The translations under genes were made by a program, and so were the position numbers. From assembly GCF_003600835.1 (NCBI RefSeq), contig NZ_NQYC01000001.1, positions 3,495,001 through 3,559,000 of the forward strand: a stretch of DNA of 64,000 nucleotides. The letters are read 5' to 3'. This document shows positions 26,142 through 34,824 of the stretch, in pieces (the stretch's first letter is position 1; every line of letters begins with the position of its first letter). This stretch comes from Bacillus sp. PK3_68 (lineage in GTDB: Bacteria > Bacillota > Bacilli > Bacillales > Domibacillaceae). Below the pieces are notes generated by a model. The model searched no databases. It was not told the DNA's origin and was given only the letters and a program-made list of their open reading frames with translations.

Positions 26142-27434
26142 ATGAAACATTTTTTTGCTTTTCAAGAACGGGGAACGACGTATAAGCAAGAAACATTAGC
26201 CGGTATTACAACTTTTTTGTCCATGGCTTATATTCTCGTCGTTAACCCGATCATTTTAAGTCAGTCCGGAATGGATAAGGGAGCTATTTTTACAGCTACT
26301 GCCTTATCAGCTATTATCGGTTCTTTATTAATTGGGCTATTGGCTAATTACCCGATTGGCATAGCACCGAGCATGGGATTAAACACATTTTTTACATTTT
26401 CAGTCTGCATTGGCATGGGAATTCCCTGGCAAACAGCATTGACAGGCGTGTTTATTTCAGGTGTTTTGTTCGTTATTTTAAGTTTGTTAAAAATCCGTGA
26501 AGCGATTATTAATGTTATCCCGGAGGACCTGAAGCATGCTATTGCTGGCGGTCTCGGATTTTTCGTTGCCTTTATCGGTTTGAAAAATGCTGGCATCATT
26601 ATAGCAAATGAGGGCACGTTTATCGGTATTGGCGATTTGCATTCACCAGAAGTATTGCTGTCGATATTTGGTTTTATCATAACAGTAATTATGATGGTAC
26701 GAGGCATCGGTGGAGCCATCTTCTATGGTATGGCCATTGCTACAGTTGTTGGCATGCTGATCGGGTTAATCCGTGTTCCTGGAGAAGTAATTGGAGCTAT
26801 CCCAAGCCTGACTCCTACTTTTGGTGTTGTTTTCTCTAATTTGCACAGTATCTTTACACCGGAGATGCTTGCGGTTATTTTTACCTTCCTCTTTGTTGCT
26901 TTTTTTGATACAGCTGGGGCGCTTATTGCGATTGCCAGTCAAGCGGGACTAGTGAAGGACAATAAAATTCCAAACGCTGGGAAGGCATTGTTAGCTGACT
27001 CTTCCTCAACTGTTGTCGGCGCTGTTCTTGGAACCTCTACTACAGCGGCGATGGTCGAATCAAGCGCCGGCATTGCGGTAGGAGGGAGAACAGGTTTTAC
27101 TTCTATCGTCATCTCTGCTTTATTTGCTGTTGCCTTATTCTTTTCTCCGCTGCTGTCCGTTATCACGGCAGAAGTAACAGCGCCGGCACTCATTATAGTG
27201 GGCTCTTTAATGGCAACACAGATCAAGAATATTCGTTGGGACCAGCCAGAGATTACTATTTCTGCCTTTGTGACGATTATTATGATGCCGCTCACTTCAA
27301 GTGTTGCTAGTGGGATTGCTCTTGGATTTATTCTTTATCCGATTACGATGATTGCGAAGGGACAGGCAAAAGAAATCCATCCACTGCTCTATGTTCTCTT
27401 TGTAGCTTTTCTTGCTTATTTTATATATTTGTAA
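26142..27434 (+). CDS. pbuG: Hypoxanthine/guanine permease PbuG
   Basis: A 430-residue NCS2 (AzgA-like) transporter with about 12 helices; seen are FLSMAYILVVNP, GLNTFFTFS and STTAAMVESSAGIAVGGRTG. It imports hypoxanthine and guanine. The guanine-class riboswitch in its leader supports the substrate. GGGGGAG precedes the ATG at 26142; the frame upstream runs into the riboswitch terminator and is not coding. It is paralogous to the permease at 15034-16332. Confidence 0.93.
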   Translation: MKHFFAFQERGTTYKQETLAGITTFLSMAYILVVNPIILSQSGMDKGAIFTATALSAIIGSLLIGLLANYPIGIAPSMGLNTFFTFSVCIGMGIPWQTALTGVFISGVLFVILSLLKIREAIINVIPEDLKHAIAGGLGFFVAFIGLKNAGIIIANEGTFIGIGDLHSPEVLLSIFGFIITVIMMVRGIGGAIFYGMAIATVVGMLIGLIRVPGEVIGAIPSLTPTFGVVFSNLHSIFTPEMLAVIFTFLFVAFFDTAGALIAIASQAGLVKDNKIPNAGKALLADSSSTVVGAVLGTSTTAAMVESSAGIAVGGRTGFTSIVISALFAVALFFSPLLSVITAEVTAPALIIVGSLMATQIKNIRWDQPEITISAFVTIIMMPLTSSVASGIALGFILYPITMIAKGQAKEIHPLLYVLFVAFLAYFIYL

Positions 27435-27437
27435 AAG

Positions 27438-27486
27438 ACTAAGCCTCTTTACCATTAGAATCTAATCAGGTAAAGAGGCTTAGTTT
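27438..27486. terminator. Bidirectional terminator
   Basis: ACTAAGCCTCTTTACC pairs perfectly with GGTAAAGAGGCTTAGT between convergent genes. Confidence 0.9.
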
Positions 27487-27899
27487 AATTCATTCGTTAA
27501 ATTCTTTACATGCTCCGCTAGCTCATCGCATACGATTTGATAAGCTGCCCATTTCTCTGTGGAGTCATCATAATGTTCCGGGTTTGGGATATCCCAGCGA
27601 AGGACCTTCTTTTTAGGAGCAAGTGAAAGGTCAGGCTCCCGATCGTGCTTAAAATCATAGATGTTCACGATCAGATCAGCTTTTGTGATCAAGTGAGGCG
27701 CGACTAGTTTTAATTCTTTGTCTGTAATATCTATATTAACTTCTTTCATTGCCTCAATTAACAATTCATTTTCCGAGCTTTCGATAAAGGACGCGCTCAC
27801 AAAGTTTAGTGAAGGATCGTCTAGCTTAGAGGCCCATCCTGCAGCCATGATGCTTAGGTCATTTGATGTAGAAAGAAATAATATGTTTTTGTTATCCAT
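27480..27899 (-). CDS. ArsC/LMW-phosphatase-fold protein lacking catalytic cysteines
   Basis: A 139-residue protein clearly related to thioredoxin-coupled arsenate reductases: ILFLSTSN at the P-loop, AMKEVNIDITDKELKLV, a W-DIPNPEHYD stretch and EKWAAYQIVCDEL at the end. The P-loop Cys10 is Ser, Cys15 is Leu and the invariant Arg16 is Ser (Asn13 is kept); the redox pair normally near residues 82-89 is absent (NIYDFKHDREPDLS). It cannot work as ArsC or as a phosphatase by the known mechanism. It follows a CzrA-like regulator by 139 bases. A binding or regulatory role is possible. Confidence 0.8.
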   Translation of the reverse strand: MDNKNILFLSTSNDLSIMAAGWASKLDDPSLNFVSASFIESSENELLIEAMKEVNIDITDKELKLVAPHLITKADLIVNIYDFKHDREPDLSLAPKKKVLRWDIPNPEHYDDSTEKWAAYQIVCDELAEHVKNLTNELN

Positions 27900-28038
27900 T
27901 ATTCAAGCCCCTTTGCCGTCGTTTCTATTTCTTTTTTACCCCCTTTTTCTAAAAATATGCCTAAATGTCAAAAAAATTAGTAAGCGAGTAACCGAAAGAT
28001 ATAGGACTAATGGAATGTTTCGTTAAACGGTAATCTTT

Positions 28039-28344
28039 CTAATGATGTTTGGCATGCTCGATAGCTTGGAATAAAAGGTCAATGACATGTTCATCATCGT
28101 GTGAATAAAACAAGGTGGTGCCTTCACGCCGGTACTTAACAAGCCGCAAGTTTTTTAAAAAGCGGAGCTGATGTGAGACGGTGGATTGGAGCAGCGATAA
28201 TCTTTCAGCAATATCATTTACCGAGTGTTCCCCAGTAAAAAGCAAGTTTAGAATTCGAAGCCTTGTAGGGTCTGATAAAGCTTTAAAGGTTTGTGACACA
28301 ATAAATAAGGTTTCTTCATCTAATTCGATGTTCTTCTTTTTCAT
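28039..28344 (-). CDS. ArsR-family metal sensor, CzrA-like
   Basis: A 101-residue winged-helix repressor. The DNA-recognition helix is in [17 protein letters not shown] (50-66). The C-terminal alpha-5 site is complete: Asp84, His86, His97 and His100 (DEH...EHAKH), the same numbering as zinc/cobalt-sensing CzrA. It should therefore sense Zn or Co and repress an efflux gene. No efflux gene is adjacent; only the ArsC-like pseudoenzyme follows, so the target may lie elsewhere. GGAGG precedes the ATG. Confidence 0.9.
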   Translation of the reverse strand: MKKKNIELDEETLFIVSQTFKALSDPTRLRILNLLFTGEHSVNDIAERLSLLQSTVSHQLRFLKNLRLVKYRREGTTLFYSHDDEHVIDLLFQAIEHAKHH

Positions 28345-28471
28345 AGCTTTCCTCCAGAGGCAGTTTAATCTTATCGTATCAAATAACTAAAACAACTGTC
28401 ATGAAGTAAAGCAAGTAAGCCGGCGTTTGAGTGTAAGGAAATTGAGGTAAATGTAATCATATTGAAAATTT

Positions 28472-28500
28472 TTGTATTTTTTGAAATTGTCAGTTATGAT
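28472..28500 (+). promoter_or_regulatory. Sigma-A promoter of the symporter gene
   Basis: TTGTAT and TATGAT with 17 bases between, about 44 bases before the start codon. Confidence 0.6.
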
Positions 28501-28543
28501 GGAATTTGTGACTGATTATTGAATTTGGGGAGGGAGAACGGGG

Positions 28544-29779
28544 ATGAAACTTACTGGGAAAATTATTATTGCTTTAATTGCCGGTGCTGTAGTAGGGCTG
28601 CTACTCAATATATTCGCACCCAATGCCTACGATGTATTAGATCCTTATTTTTTTACTCCGCTTGGCCGCATTTTTCTTAACCTCATTAGCATGCTCGTCG
28701 TACCGATTGTATTCTTATCTATTATTCTGGGAGCTGCGGGTCTTGGAGATCCGAAAAAGTTAGGCAGGATTGGATTGAAAACGATTTCTTATTTTTTAAT
28801 TACTACTACAATCGCTATTATTATCGGATTAATTATCGCCGGTGTAGTAGAGCCTGGTAAGGCGGGAGAGTTTGACGTAAAAAATGCAGAGTTTTCTGCT
28901 GAAAAAGCTCCTCCTGTCGGGGAAACTCTGTTGAATATCATTCCGAAAAATCCGCTTGAGGCCATGACACAAGGCAACATGCTGCAAATTATTACATTTG
29001 CTCTTTTTATTGGTCTGGCTTTAACGGCTTTAGGTGAAAAAACAAAGGGCCTGCTGAAATTAGTGGAGCAGGGCAATGATCTTATGATGTATCTTGTCAG
29101 CTTTGTGATGAAATTTGCTCCGTATGGTACTTTCGGATTGATTGCTTCGGCTATTGGAAGCCAGGGCTGGGACGCTATCCGGGCAATGGGCATTTATATG
29201 GTTTGTGTGCTTGCTGCCTTGTTTATTCATGGAGTTTTAACTTACGGCGGGACCATTTTATTTCTTGCCAGAAAAAGCCCTCTATGGTTTTTCAAAAACT
29301 TTGCCCCGGCAATGAGTGTCGCTTTCAGCACATCAAGCAGTAATGCCACACTTCCCATTTCCATGGAAGTAGCGCAAAACCGTTTGAATGTGCCAAAGTC
29401 CGTTAGTTCTTTTGTCCAGCCGCTCGGTGCAACCATCAACATGGACGGGACAGCGATTATGCAGGGGGTTGCAACACTATTTATTGCACAAGTATACAGT
29501 ATTGATTTAACGGTGGGTGAACTGGCTACTGTAGTACTCACTGCTGTTTTAGCTAGTATTGGAACAGCAGGTGTGCCAGGTGTCGGTCTGATTATGCTTG
29601 CCATGGTGTTAAGCAGTGTTGGCTTGCCGGTAGAAGGGATTGGCTTGATTCTAGGAATCGACCGTATCCTGGATATGACACGGACAGCTGTCAATATTTC
29701 TGGGGATGCAGCTTGTGCAGTTTATGTAGCAGAAACGGAGAAAAAGAGAACCATTAAGGAACAGCGGGCAGGCGCCTAA
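28544..29779 (+). CDS. Dicarboxylate/amino acid:cation symporter (DAACS, GltT-like)
   Basis: A 411-residue glutamate transporter homologue. The hairpin-1 serine-rich motif FSTSSSNATLP, the NMDGTA signature and the C-terminal DRILDMTRTAVNISGD, which binds substrate, are all present. It takes up glutamate/aspartate or C4-dicarboxylates with Na+ or H+. B. subtilis gltT/yhfG sits in the comparable region. GGGAGGG precedes the ATG. Substrate cannot be fixed from sequence. Confidence 0.92.
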   Translation: MKLTGKIIIALIAGAVVGLLLNIFAPNAYDVLDPYFFTPLGRIFLNLISMLVVPIVFLSIILGAAGLGDPKKLGRIGLKTISYFLITTTIAIIIGLIIAGVVEPGKAGEFDVKNAEFSAEKAPPVGETLLNIIPKNPLEAMTQGNMLQIITFALFIGLALTALGEKTKGLLKLVEQGNDLMMYLVSFVMKFAPYGTFGLIASAIGSQGWDAIRAMGIYMVCVLAALFIHGVLTYGGTILFLARKSPLWFFKNFAPAMSVAFSTSSSNATLPISMEVAQNRLNVPKSVSSFVQPLGATINMDGTAIMQGVATLFIAQVYSIDLTVGELATVVLTAVLASIGTAGVPGVGLIMLAMVLSSVGLPVEGIGLILGIDRILDMTRTAVNISGDAACAVYVAETEKKRTIKEQRAGA

Positions 29780-29831
29780 AAAAGGGGACATAACAGGTAT
29801 GTCAAAAAAGGGACATTTGCTTGTTTGGTGT

Positions 29832-29859
29832 TTTACATTTTTTTTTCTTATTGTATAAT
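29832..29859 (+). promoter_or_regulatory. Sigma-A promoter of tatA
   Basis: TTTACA and TATAAT with 16 bases between, about 40 bases before the tatA start. Confidence 0.65.
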
Positions 29860-29901
29860 AGCGCTATTAACAGCTTGCAAAGCAAAAGGAGATAATTGTA
29901 T

Positions 29902-30072
29902 ATGAATCTCGGTTTTGGAGAAATAGCTCTTATTCTTATTGTTGCCTTATTGCTTTTTGGCCCTTCCAAACTTCCGCAGCTTGGTAAAGCAGCCGGACAG
30001 ACGCTGCATGAATTTAAGCGTGGCATGAAAGGTATTATGGAAGATGAAGACGAAGAGAAAAAATTGAAATAA
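29902..30072 (+). CDS. tatA: Twin-arginine translocase subunit TatA
   Basis: A 56-residue protein: short N-terminal membrane helix, the hinge FGPSKLPQLGKAAG, an amphipathic helix (QTLHEFKRGMKG) and an acidic tail MEDEDEEKK. TatA builds the pore that exports folded proteins and can serve as the TatA/B bifunctional subunit in Bacillus. AAAGGAG precedes the ATG. No tatC is adjacent, so it is an orphan, as B. subtilis TatAc is. It has its own promoter and terminator. Confidence 0.93.
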   Translation: MNLGFGEIALILIVALLLFGPSKLPQLGKAAGQTLHEFKRGMKGIMEDEDEEKKLK

Positions 30073-30081
30073 ACAAACGAT

Positions 30082-30116
30082 AAAAGCTGACGGTTTTTGA
30101 CCGTTAGCTTTTTTTA
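30082..30116 (+). terminator. Rho-independent terminator after tatA
   Basis: AAAGCTgACGGT pairs with ACCGTtAGCTTT and is followed by a long T-run. Confidence 0.85.
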
Positions 30117-30236
30117 TCATTTTATCCTTAGCCACTGCAGTAAGCGGTGTAATTTTTTGAAGGAAAGTAAATAAGTTGCTTTTATTGCCAAAAAAGGAAG
30201 CAAAAAAGCGCTGTTTTGCTGATATTTAGCTGAAGA

Positions 30237-30265
30237 TTGGCGATTTAGGGCCTATCAGGTATAAT
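30237..30265 (+). promoter_or_regulatory. Sigma-A promoter of the penicillin-binding protein gene
   Basis: TTGGCG and TATAAT with exactly 17 bases between. The leader is about 120 bases long and shows no recognised element; the rest of the 30117-30395 gap holds nothing I can name. Confidence 0.75.
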
Positions 30266-30395
30266 AAAGCTCTGGTTGTGTCTGAGAAGCTTATTGTTGG
30301 AGAAGATAAAGTAAGGGAGAGGGCACAATCAAATTGCACTCTTAGCTTAAAGGCAGAGAGGAATTTTGCTCATTCAGGAGGCAAGAAACAGAAGT

Positions 30396-32351
30396 ATGAA
30401 TGCGATTAGCAGATTTATCAAAAATTTGTGGAGAAAGTTTCATTTAACACAAATTATGATTTTAGTCATGGCGGTTATGATTTTAGGTGGCCTTGGATTT
30501 ATCGTTTATTTTATGAAGTCAGCGGATGTGGAAACGTTAAAGAAGGGGTTGTCGCAATCAACTACTCTTTACGATATGAACGGAGATAAAGCGAGCAAGC
30601 TATCGGCTAACCGCTCAGATAGCGTGCCAATTGCCAAAATGCCAAAGTATTTACAGGATGCTGTTGTATCGATTGAAGATCACCGTTTTTATGAGCACAA
30701 TGGCTTTGATTTAAAAGGGATGAGCCGGGCACTCGTTAAAAATACGTTTTCCGGAGGTGTCGTGCAAGGGGGAAGCACGATTACGCAGCAGTTGACTAAA
30801 AATGCCTTGTTATCACCGGAGCAAACGTATAAGCGGAAAGTAGAAGAATTATTCCTCGCTATTGAAATTGAAAAAGTTTACACCAAAAAAGAAATATTGG
30901 AAATGTATTTAAATACGATTTATTTTGGTAGCGGAGCATGGGGAGTTCAAAATGCATCGAAAAAGTATTTTGGAAAGGATGTCAACGAGCTAAAGCTTAG
31001 TGAGTCTGCTATGCTGGCAGGAATTATCAAAGCGCCATCTGTACTTGATCCCTATAAGAATATGGATAAGTCTATCGCCCGCAGAAATGTCGTGCTCAGT
31101 CAAATGGCGAAGTATGGTTACATTACAGATGAAGAAGCGGAAAGAGCCAAACAGGCGCGCCCAGATCTTGAGGATAGAAGCGGTGATCCGTTGAAAGGAA
31201 AGTATCCGTATTATACTGATTCAGTGATCAACGAAGCGATTAACCGCTTTGGCTTGACTCAGAATGATCTGTTAACCAAAGGATATAAAATTTATACTGC
31301 GATGGATCAGGAAGTACAATCTGGACTTGAGCAGGTATATAAAAAAGATTGGCTATTTCCTGACTCAGTCAATGGAGAGCCATCTCAAAGTGCAGCCGTC
31401 TTGCTTGATCCAAAGACAGGCGGAGTGATGGCGATCGTTGGAAAACGGGGAGAACACGTATTTAGAGGGTTCAACTATGCTACACAAATGCAATCTTCTC
31501 CAGGCTCGACATTAAAGCCGCTTGTTGTGTACACGCCTGCTCTTGAGGAAGGCTATGAGCCAACATCCATGCTGCCTGATGAACCGATGAAATTCGGAGA
31601 CTATGAGCCAACCAACTATGGAGGCGTTTATCGGGGAGAAGTAACAATGAATAAAGCAGTGGAGAAATCCATTAACATACCTACTGTTTGGCTTCTTGAT
31701 CAAATTGGATTGTCGAAGGGATTAAATGCACTGGAACGGTTCGGAATTCCGTTTGAAAAAAGCGATGAGAACTTATCGATTGCATTAGGCGGTATGACCA
31801 AAGGAGTAGCTCCTTTGCATATTGCTCAAGCGTATACAACCTTCCCAAATGGAGGAGTGCGCAAAGACAGTTTCTTTATTCAAAAGATTATTGGTCCGGA
31901 AGGCGAAATTAAACCAAAATGGACGCCGAAGGAAACAAAAGTGACGACAAAAGAAGTGGCGGATAACATCAATGCGATGCTTCTAAATGTGGTTAAGCAT
32001 GGTTCTGGAAAGAAAGCGAGAGTGCCAGGAACTGAGCTGGCAGGTAAAACAGGATCTACTCAGGTGCCAATTAAAGGAGTAAGTGGGACGAAAGATCAGT
32101 GGTTTGTCGGCTATACACCGGATGTGGTAGGTACCGTATGGATTGGCATAGAAAAGGCAAGTGAAAGCAATCATCTTGCTACCAATAGCTCCGAGGGAGC
32201 GGTTCCTCTGTTCAAGGAAATTATGGAGGAAACCCTTCCAGAACTTGACGGCACTTCTTTTGATGTGGAATCCATTGAGGAAGAAAAGCCAAAGAAAAAA
32301 GAGAAAAACTGGTTTGATAAAGCGATAGATAAGTGGAATGAATTATTTTAA
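30396..32351 (+). CDS. pbpF: Class A penicillin-binding protein (PbpF-like)
   Basis: A 651-residue bifunctional peptidoglycan synthase: short cytoplasmic tail, one membrane helix (about 18-40), glycosyltransferase domain with EDHRFYEHNGFD, GGSTITQQLTKN and RKVEELFLAIEIE, and a transpeptidase domain with SPGSTLK (SxxK), SIN (SxN) and KTGST. It lacks extra C-terminal domains and ends in a Lys/Glu-rich tail. The start is uncertain: ATG at 30396 has AGGAGG 14 bases away, while TTG at 30366 has a weak GAGG 4 bases away. pbpF lies near hemE in B. subtilis as well. Confidence 0.88.
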   Translation: MNAISRFIKNLWRKFHLTQIMILVMAVMILGGLGFIVYFMKSADVETLKKGLSQSTTLYDMNGDKASKLSANRSDSVPIAKMPKYLQDAVVSIEDHRFYEHNGFDLKGMSRALVKNTFSGGVVQGGSTITQQLTKNALLSPEQTYKRKVEELFLAIEIEKVYTKKEILEMYLNTIYFGSGAWGVQNASKKYFGKDVNELKLSESAMLAGIIKAPSVLDPYKNMDKSIARRNVVLSQMAKYGYITDEEAERAKQARPDLEDRSGDPLKGKYPYYTDSVINEAINRFGLTQNDLLTKGYKIYTAMDQEVQSGLEQVYKKDWLFPDSVNGEPSQSAAVLLDPKTGGVMAIVGKRGEHVFRGFNYATQMQSSPGSTLKPLVVYTPALEEGYEPTSMLPDEPMKFGDYEPTNYGGVYRGEVTMNKAVEKSINIPTVWLLDQIGLSKGLNALERFGIPFEKSDENLSIALGGMTKGVAPLHIAQAYTTFPNGGVRKDSFFIQKIIGPEGEIKPKWTPKETKVTTKEVADNINAMLLNVVKHGSGKKARVPGTELAGKTGSTQVPIKGVSGTKDQWFVGYTPDVVGTVWIGIEKASESNHLATNSSEGAVPLFKEIMEETLPELDGTSFDVESIEEEKPKKKEKNWFDKAIDKWNELF

Positions 32352-32355
32352 TAAA

Positions 32356-32398
32356 GCTTCCCTGGAGCCGTTTATGATGGACTCTGGGGAAGTTTTTT
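32356..32398 (+). terminator. Rho-independent terminator
   Basis: GCTTCCCtGGAG pairs with CTCtGGGGAAGT and is followed by T6. Confidence 0.8.
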
Positions 32399-32603
32399 AT
32401 TTAGTATATTGAACGTCATGAAAAGAAAAAGGCTAAAAATGTTCAGAATAGGTATTACATTAGAAATAGACAAAAATCAATAAAAAAAATTACGAATTTT
32501 TTTTGAAAAAACAAAAAGCGATGATATCAGCCTTGTAAGCGATTGCATCTTCGGCGCGCTAGAAATTAATAGTTTTAATTGTCTAAAAATTTATTAAAAG
32601 GTG

Positions 32604-32632
32604 TTGACCTGCAAGAAAAAGCAGGATATGAT
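32604..32632 (+). promoter_or_regulatory. Sigma-A promoter of ilvD
   Basis: TTGACC and TATGAT with exactly 17 bases between. The leader to the ilvD start is about 150 bases. The upstream part of the 32352-32791 gap (32400-32600) is AT-rich and otherwise empty. Confidence 0.75.
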
Positions 32633-32650
32633 TGACCACAACATAAACTT

Positions 32651-32665
32651 AATTTTCAGATTTGA
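32651..32665 (+). promoter_or_regulatory. CodY-like half site in the ilvD leader
   Basis: AATTTTCAGA matches the first ten bases of the CodY box AATTTTCWGAAAATT; the second half (TTTGA) does not match. It lies just downstream of the expected start of transcription, a usual place for CodY repression of branched-chain amino acid genes. Confidence 0.4.
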
Positions 32666-32791
32666 ATGATAAATAAGTAATGAAATATTGAGACGAAAAG
32701 CCGGCGTTTCTTTTGGCCTACAGTCTACTTTTAAAACAGATCACATTCATCTTAGCAACCTATGCAGCTAGAGAACACCTGGAGGGATACT

Positions 32792-34456
32792 ATGCGCAGC
32801 GACATGATAAAGAAGGGGATTGATCGTGCCCCTCACCGAAGCTTGCTTTATGCAGCTGGAGTAAAAACAGAAGATCTTCATAAGCCTTTTATCGGGGTGT
32901 GTAATTCTTATATTGATATTATCCCGGGCCATGTACATTTAAACAAATTTGCGGAAGTCGTTAAAGAAGCGATTCGCGAAGCCGGAGGGGTTCCTTTCGA
33001 GTTTAATACGATTGGGGTAGACGACGGTATTGCCATGGGCCACATTGGAATGAGGTATTCACTGCCGAGCAGGGAGTTGATTGCTGACGCTGCCGAAACA
33101 GTTATTAACGCCCACTGGTTTGACGGAGTATTCTACATTCCTAACTGTGACAAAATTACTCCCGGCATGTTAATGGCAGCTGCCAGAACGAATGTCCCTT
33201 CTGTTTTTGTTTCCGGCGGACCCATGGAGGGCGGGAAGACAAGTACTGGAAAACATCTCTCTCTCGTTTCTGTTTTTGAGGGAGTCGGGGCTCACCGTTC
33301 AGGGAAGATGTCAGCCGAAGAGCTGCTTGAAATTGAAAACAATGCTTGTCCAACATGCGGGTCATGTTCAGGAATGTTCACAGCCAACTCGATGAACTCC
33401 TTAATGGAAATGCTCGGTATGACACCGCCAGGAAATGCGACAATCGTAGCTACCTCAACAGAGCGTCACAAATTAATTAAACAGGCTGCTCATCACTTAA
33501 TGGATTTAATTAAAAATGATATTAAGCCAAGAGATATTATTACAAAAGAAGCCATTGATGATGCATTTGCGCTTGACATGGCGATGGGCGGTTCAACGAA
33601 TACGGTTCTTCACACGCTTGCTATTGCCCACGAAGCAGAGATTGATTACGACTTGAAACGAATCAATGAAATTGCTAAAAAGGTGCCATACTTAGCTAAA
33701 ATTAGTCCGGCCTCTGATTATACAATGCAGGATGTTCACGAGGCGGGAGGCATTAGCGCCATTATTAATGAACTTTGCCGCATCGATGCTTTAAATAAAG
33801 AACGTATCACGATTACAGGAAAATCTGTTTACGAGAATGTAAAAGATGCAGAAATTACGAATGAAGCAGTCATTCGCAGAAGCGATAATCCTTATAGCCC
33901 GGTTGGTGGACTATCCATCCTGTTCGGGAACCTAGCCCCGGACGGCGGAGTCATTAAAGTTGGAGCTGTTGATCCTTCCATTAAGACATTTATGGGAGAA
34001 GCGATTGTCTTCGACTCACAGGAAGAAGCTCAGGAAGGCATTGATAACGGCACAGTAAGAGAAGGACATGTCGTCGTCATTCGCTACGAAGGTCCTAAAG
34101 GAGGACCGGGAATGCCTGAAATGCTTGCTCCAACATCAGCCATCGCAGGCCGTGGTCTTGATAAAAAAGTAGCGTTAATAACAGATGGAAGATTTTCAGG
34201 AGCTTCCAGAGGAATCTCTATCGGCCATATTTCACCAGAGGCCGCTGAAGCAGGACCAATTGCCTTCGTTGAAAATGGAGATCAAATTATTATTGATTTA
34301 CCAAATAGAACCATCAATGTAGTTTTAACAGAGGAAGAGCTGGCTGAAAGAAAGAGAAACTGGGTGCAGCCAGAGCCAAAAATTAAAAAAGGCTATTTAG
34401 CAAGATATTCAAAGCTGGTTACTTCTGCAAACACAGGCGGAGTTATGAAAATTTAA
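32792..34456 (+). CDS. ilvD: Dihydroxy-acid dehydratase IlvD
   Basis: A 554-residue iron-sulfur dehydratase that makes 2-keto acids from dihydroxy acids in valine and isoleucine synthesis. Cluster-related motifs: [23 protein letters not shown] and [15 protein letters not shown]; the C-terminal GRFSGASRG is also present. The ATG at 32792 is chosen over 32762 because GGAGGG lies 5 bases before it and the product then begins like other IlvD proteins ([12 protein letters not shown]). It is first in the ilv-leu region and separated from ilvB by a T-box. Confidence 0.95.
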   Translation: MRSDMIKKGIDRAPHRSLLYAAGVKTEDLHKPFIGVCNSYIDIIPGHVHLNKFAEVVKEAIREAGGVPFEFNTIGVDDGIAMGHIGMRYSLPSRELIADAAETVINAHWFDGVFYIPNCDKITPGMLMAAARTNVPSVFVSGGPMEGGKTSTGKHLSLVSVFEGVGAHRSGKMSAEELLEIENNACPTCGSCSGMFTANSMNSLMEMLGMTPPGNATIVATSTERHKLIKQAAHHLMDLIKNDIKPRDIITKEAIDDAFALDMAMGGSTNTVLHTLAIAHEAEIDYDLKRINEIAKKVPYLAKISPASDYTMQDVHEAGGISAIINELCRIDALNKERITITGKSVYENVKDAEITNEAVIRRSDNPYSPVGGLSILFGNLAPDGGVIKVGAVDPSIKTFMGEAIVFDSQEEAQEGIDNGTVREGHVVVIRYEGPKGGPGMPEMLAPTSAIAGRGLDKKVALITDGRFSGASRGISIGHISPEAAEAGPIAFVENGDQIIIDLPNRTINVVLTEEELAERKRNWVQPEPKIKKGYLARYSKLVTSANTGGVMKI

Positions 34457-34484
34457 TCACTAAAGCGTTGACGAGGAAAAAGTT

Positions 34485-34765
34485 GTAAGAAACGGTATTC
34501 ACAGAGAGCCGGCGGGGCTGAGAGCCGGCATACCCCTTACAGCGACATCCCCTCTGAGTGCCGGTCTGAACGGGGACAATTAGGATCGGTCGAGTATCAT
34601 TTACTCGTTATCAAAAAGGACAATTATTTTAAATTGTCCACGAGGTGACATTTGTGAAAATGTCATAAACCAGGGTGGTACCGTGAAAAGAAAAGTCTTT
34701 TCACCCCTGCGCTTAACAGATTAGTAGGCGTGAGGGTGTAAAGACTTTTCTTTTTGTTTTTTTAC
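34485..34765 (+). promoter_or_regulatory. T-box leader of the ilvB operon (probably isoleucine-specific)
   Basis: The T-box antiterminator sequence AGGGTGGTACCGTG is at 34672-34685, with the TGGT that pairs with an uncharged tRNA ending in ACCA. Stem I has the usual CAGAGAGCCGG and CTGAGAGCCGG motifs. Aligned on the conserved CTCTGAG, the specifier codon is ATC at 34547-34549, hence isoleucine; leucine cannot be fully excluded. Hairpins at 34594-34610, 34619-34640 and 34645-34667 are the intermediate stems. Low tRNA charging should allow read-through into ilvB. Confidence 0.9.
34688..34757 (+). terminator. T-box terminator
   Basis: AGAAAAGTCTTT-ACCC pairs with GGGT-AAAGACTTTTCT and is followed by a T-rich tract (TTTTTGTTTTTTT). 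It excludes the antiterminator. Confidence 0.92.
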
Positions 34766-34824
34766 TTAAAGAGCCCAAAATCACTCTTGCGATTTAGGAA
34801 AACAACAATTTGGAGGGAAATTGC

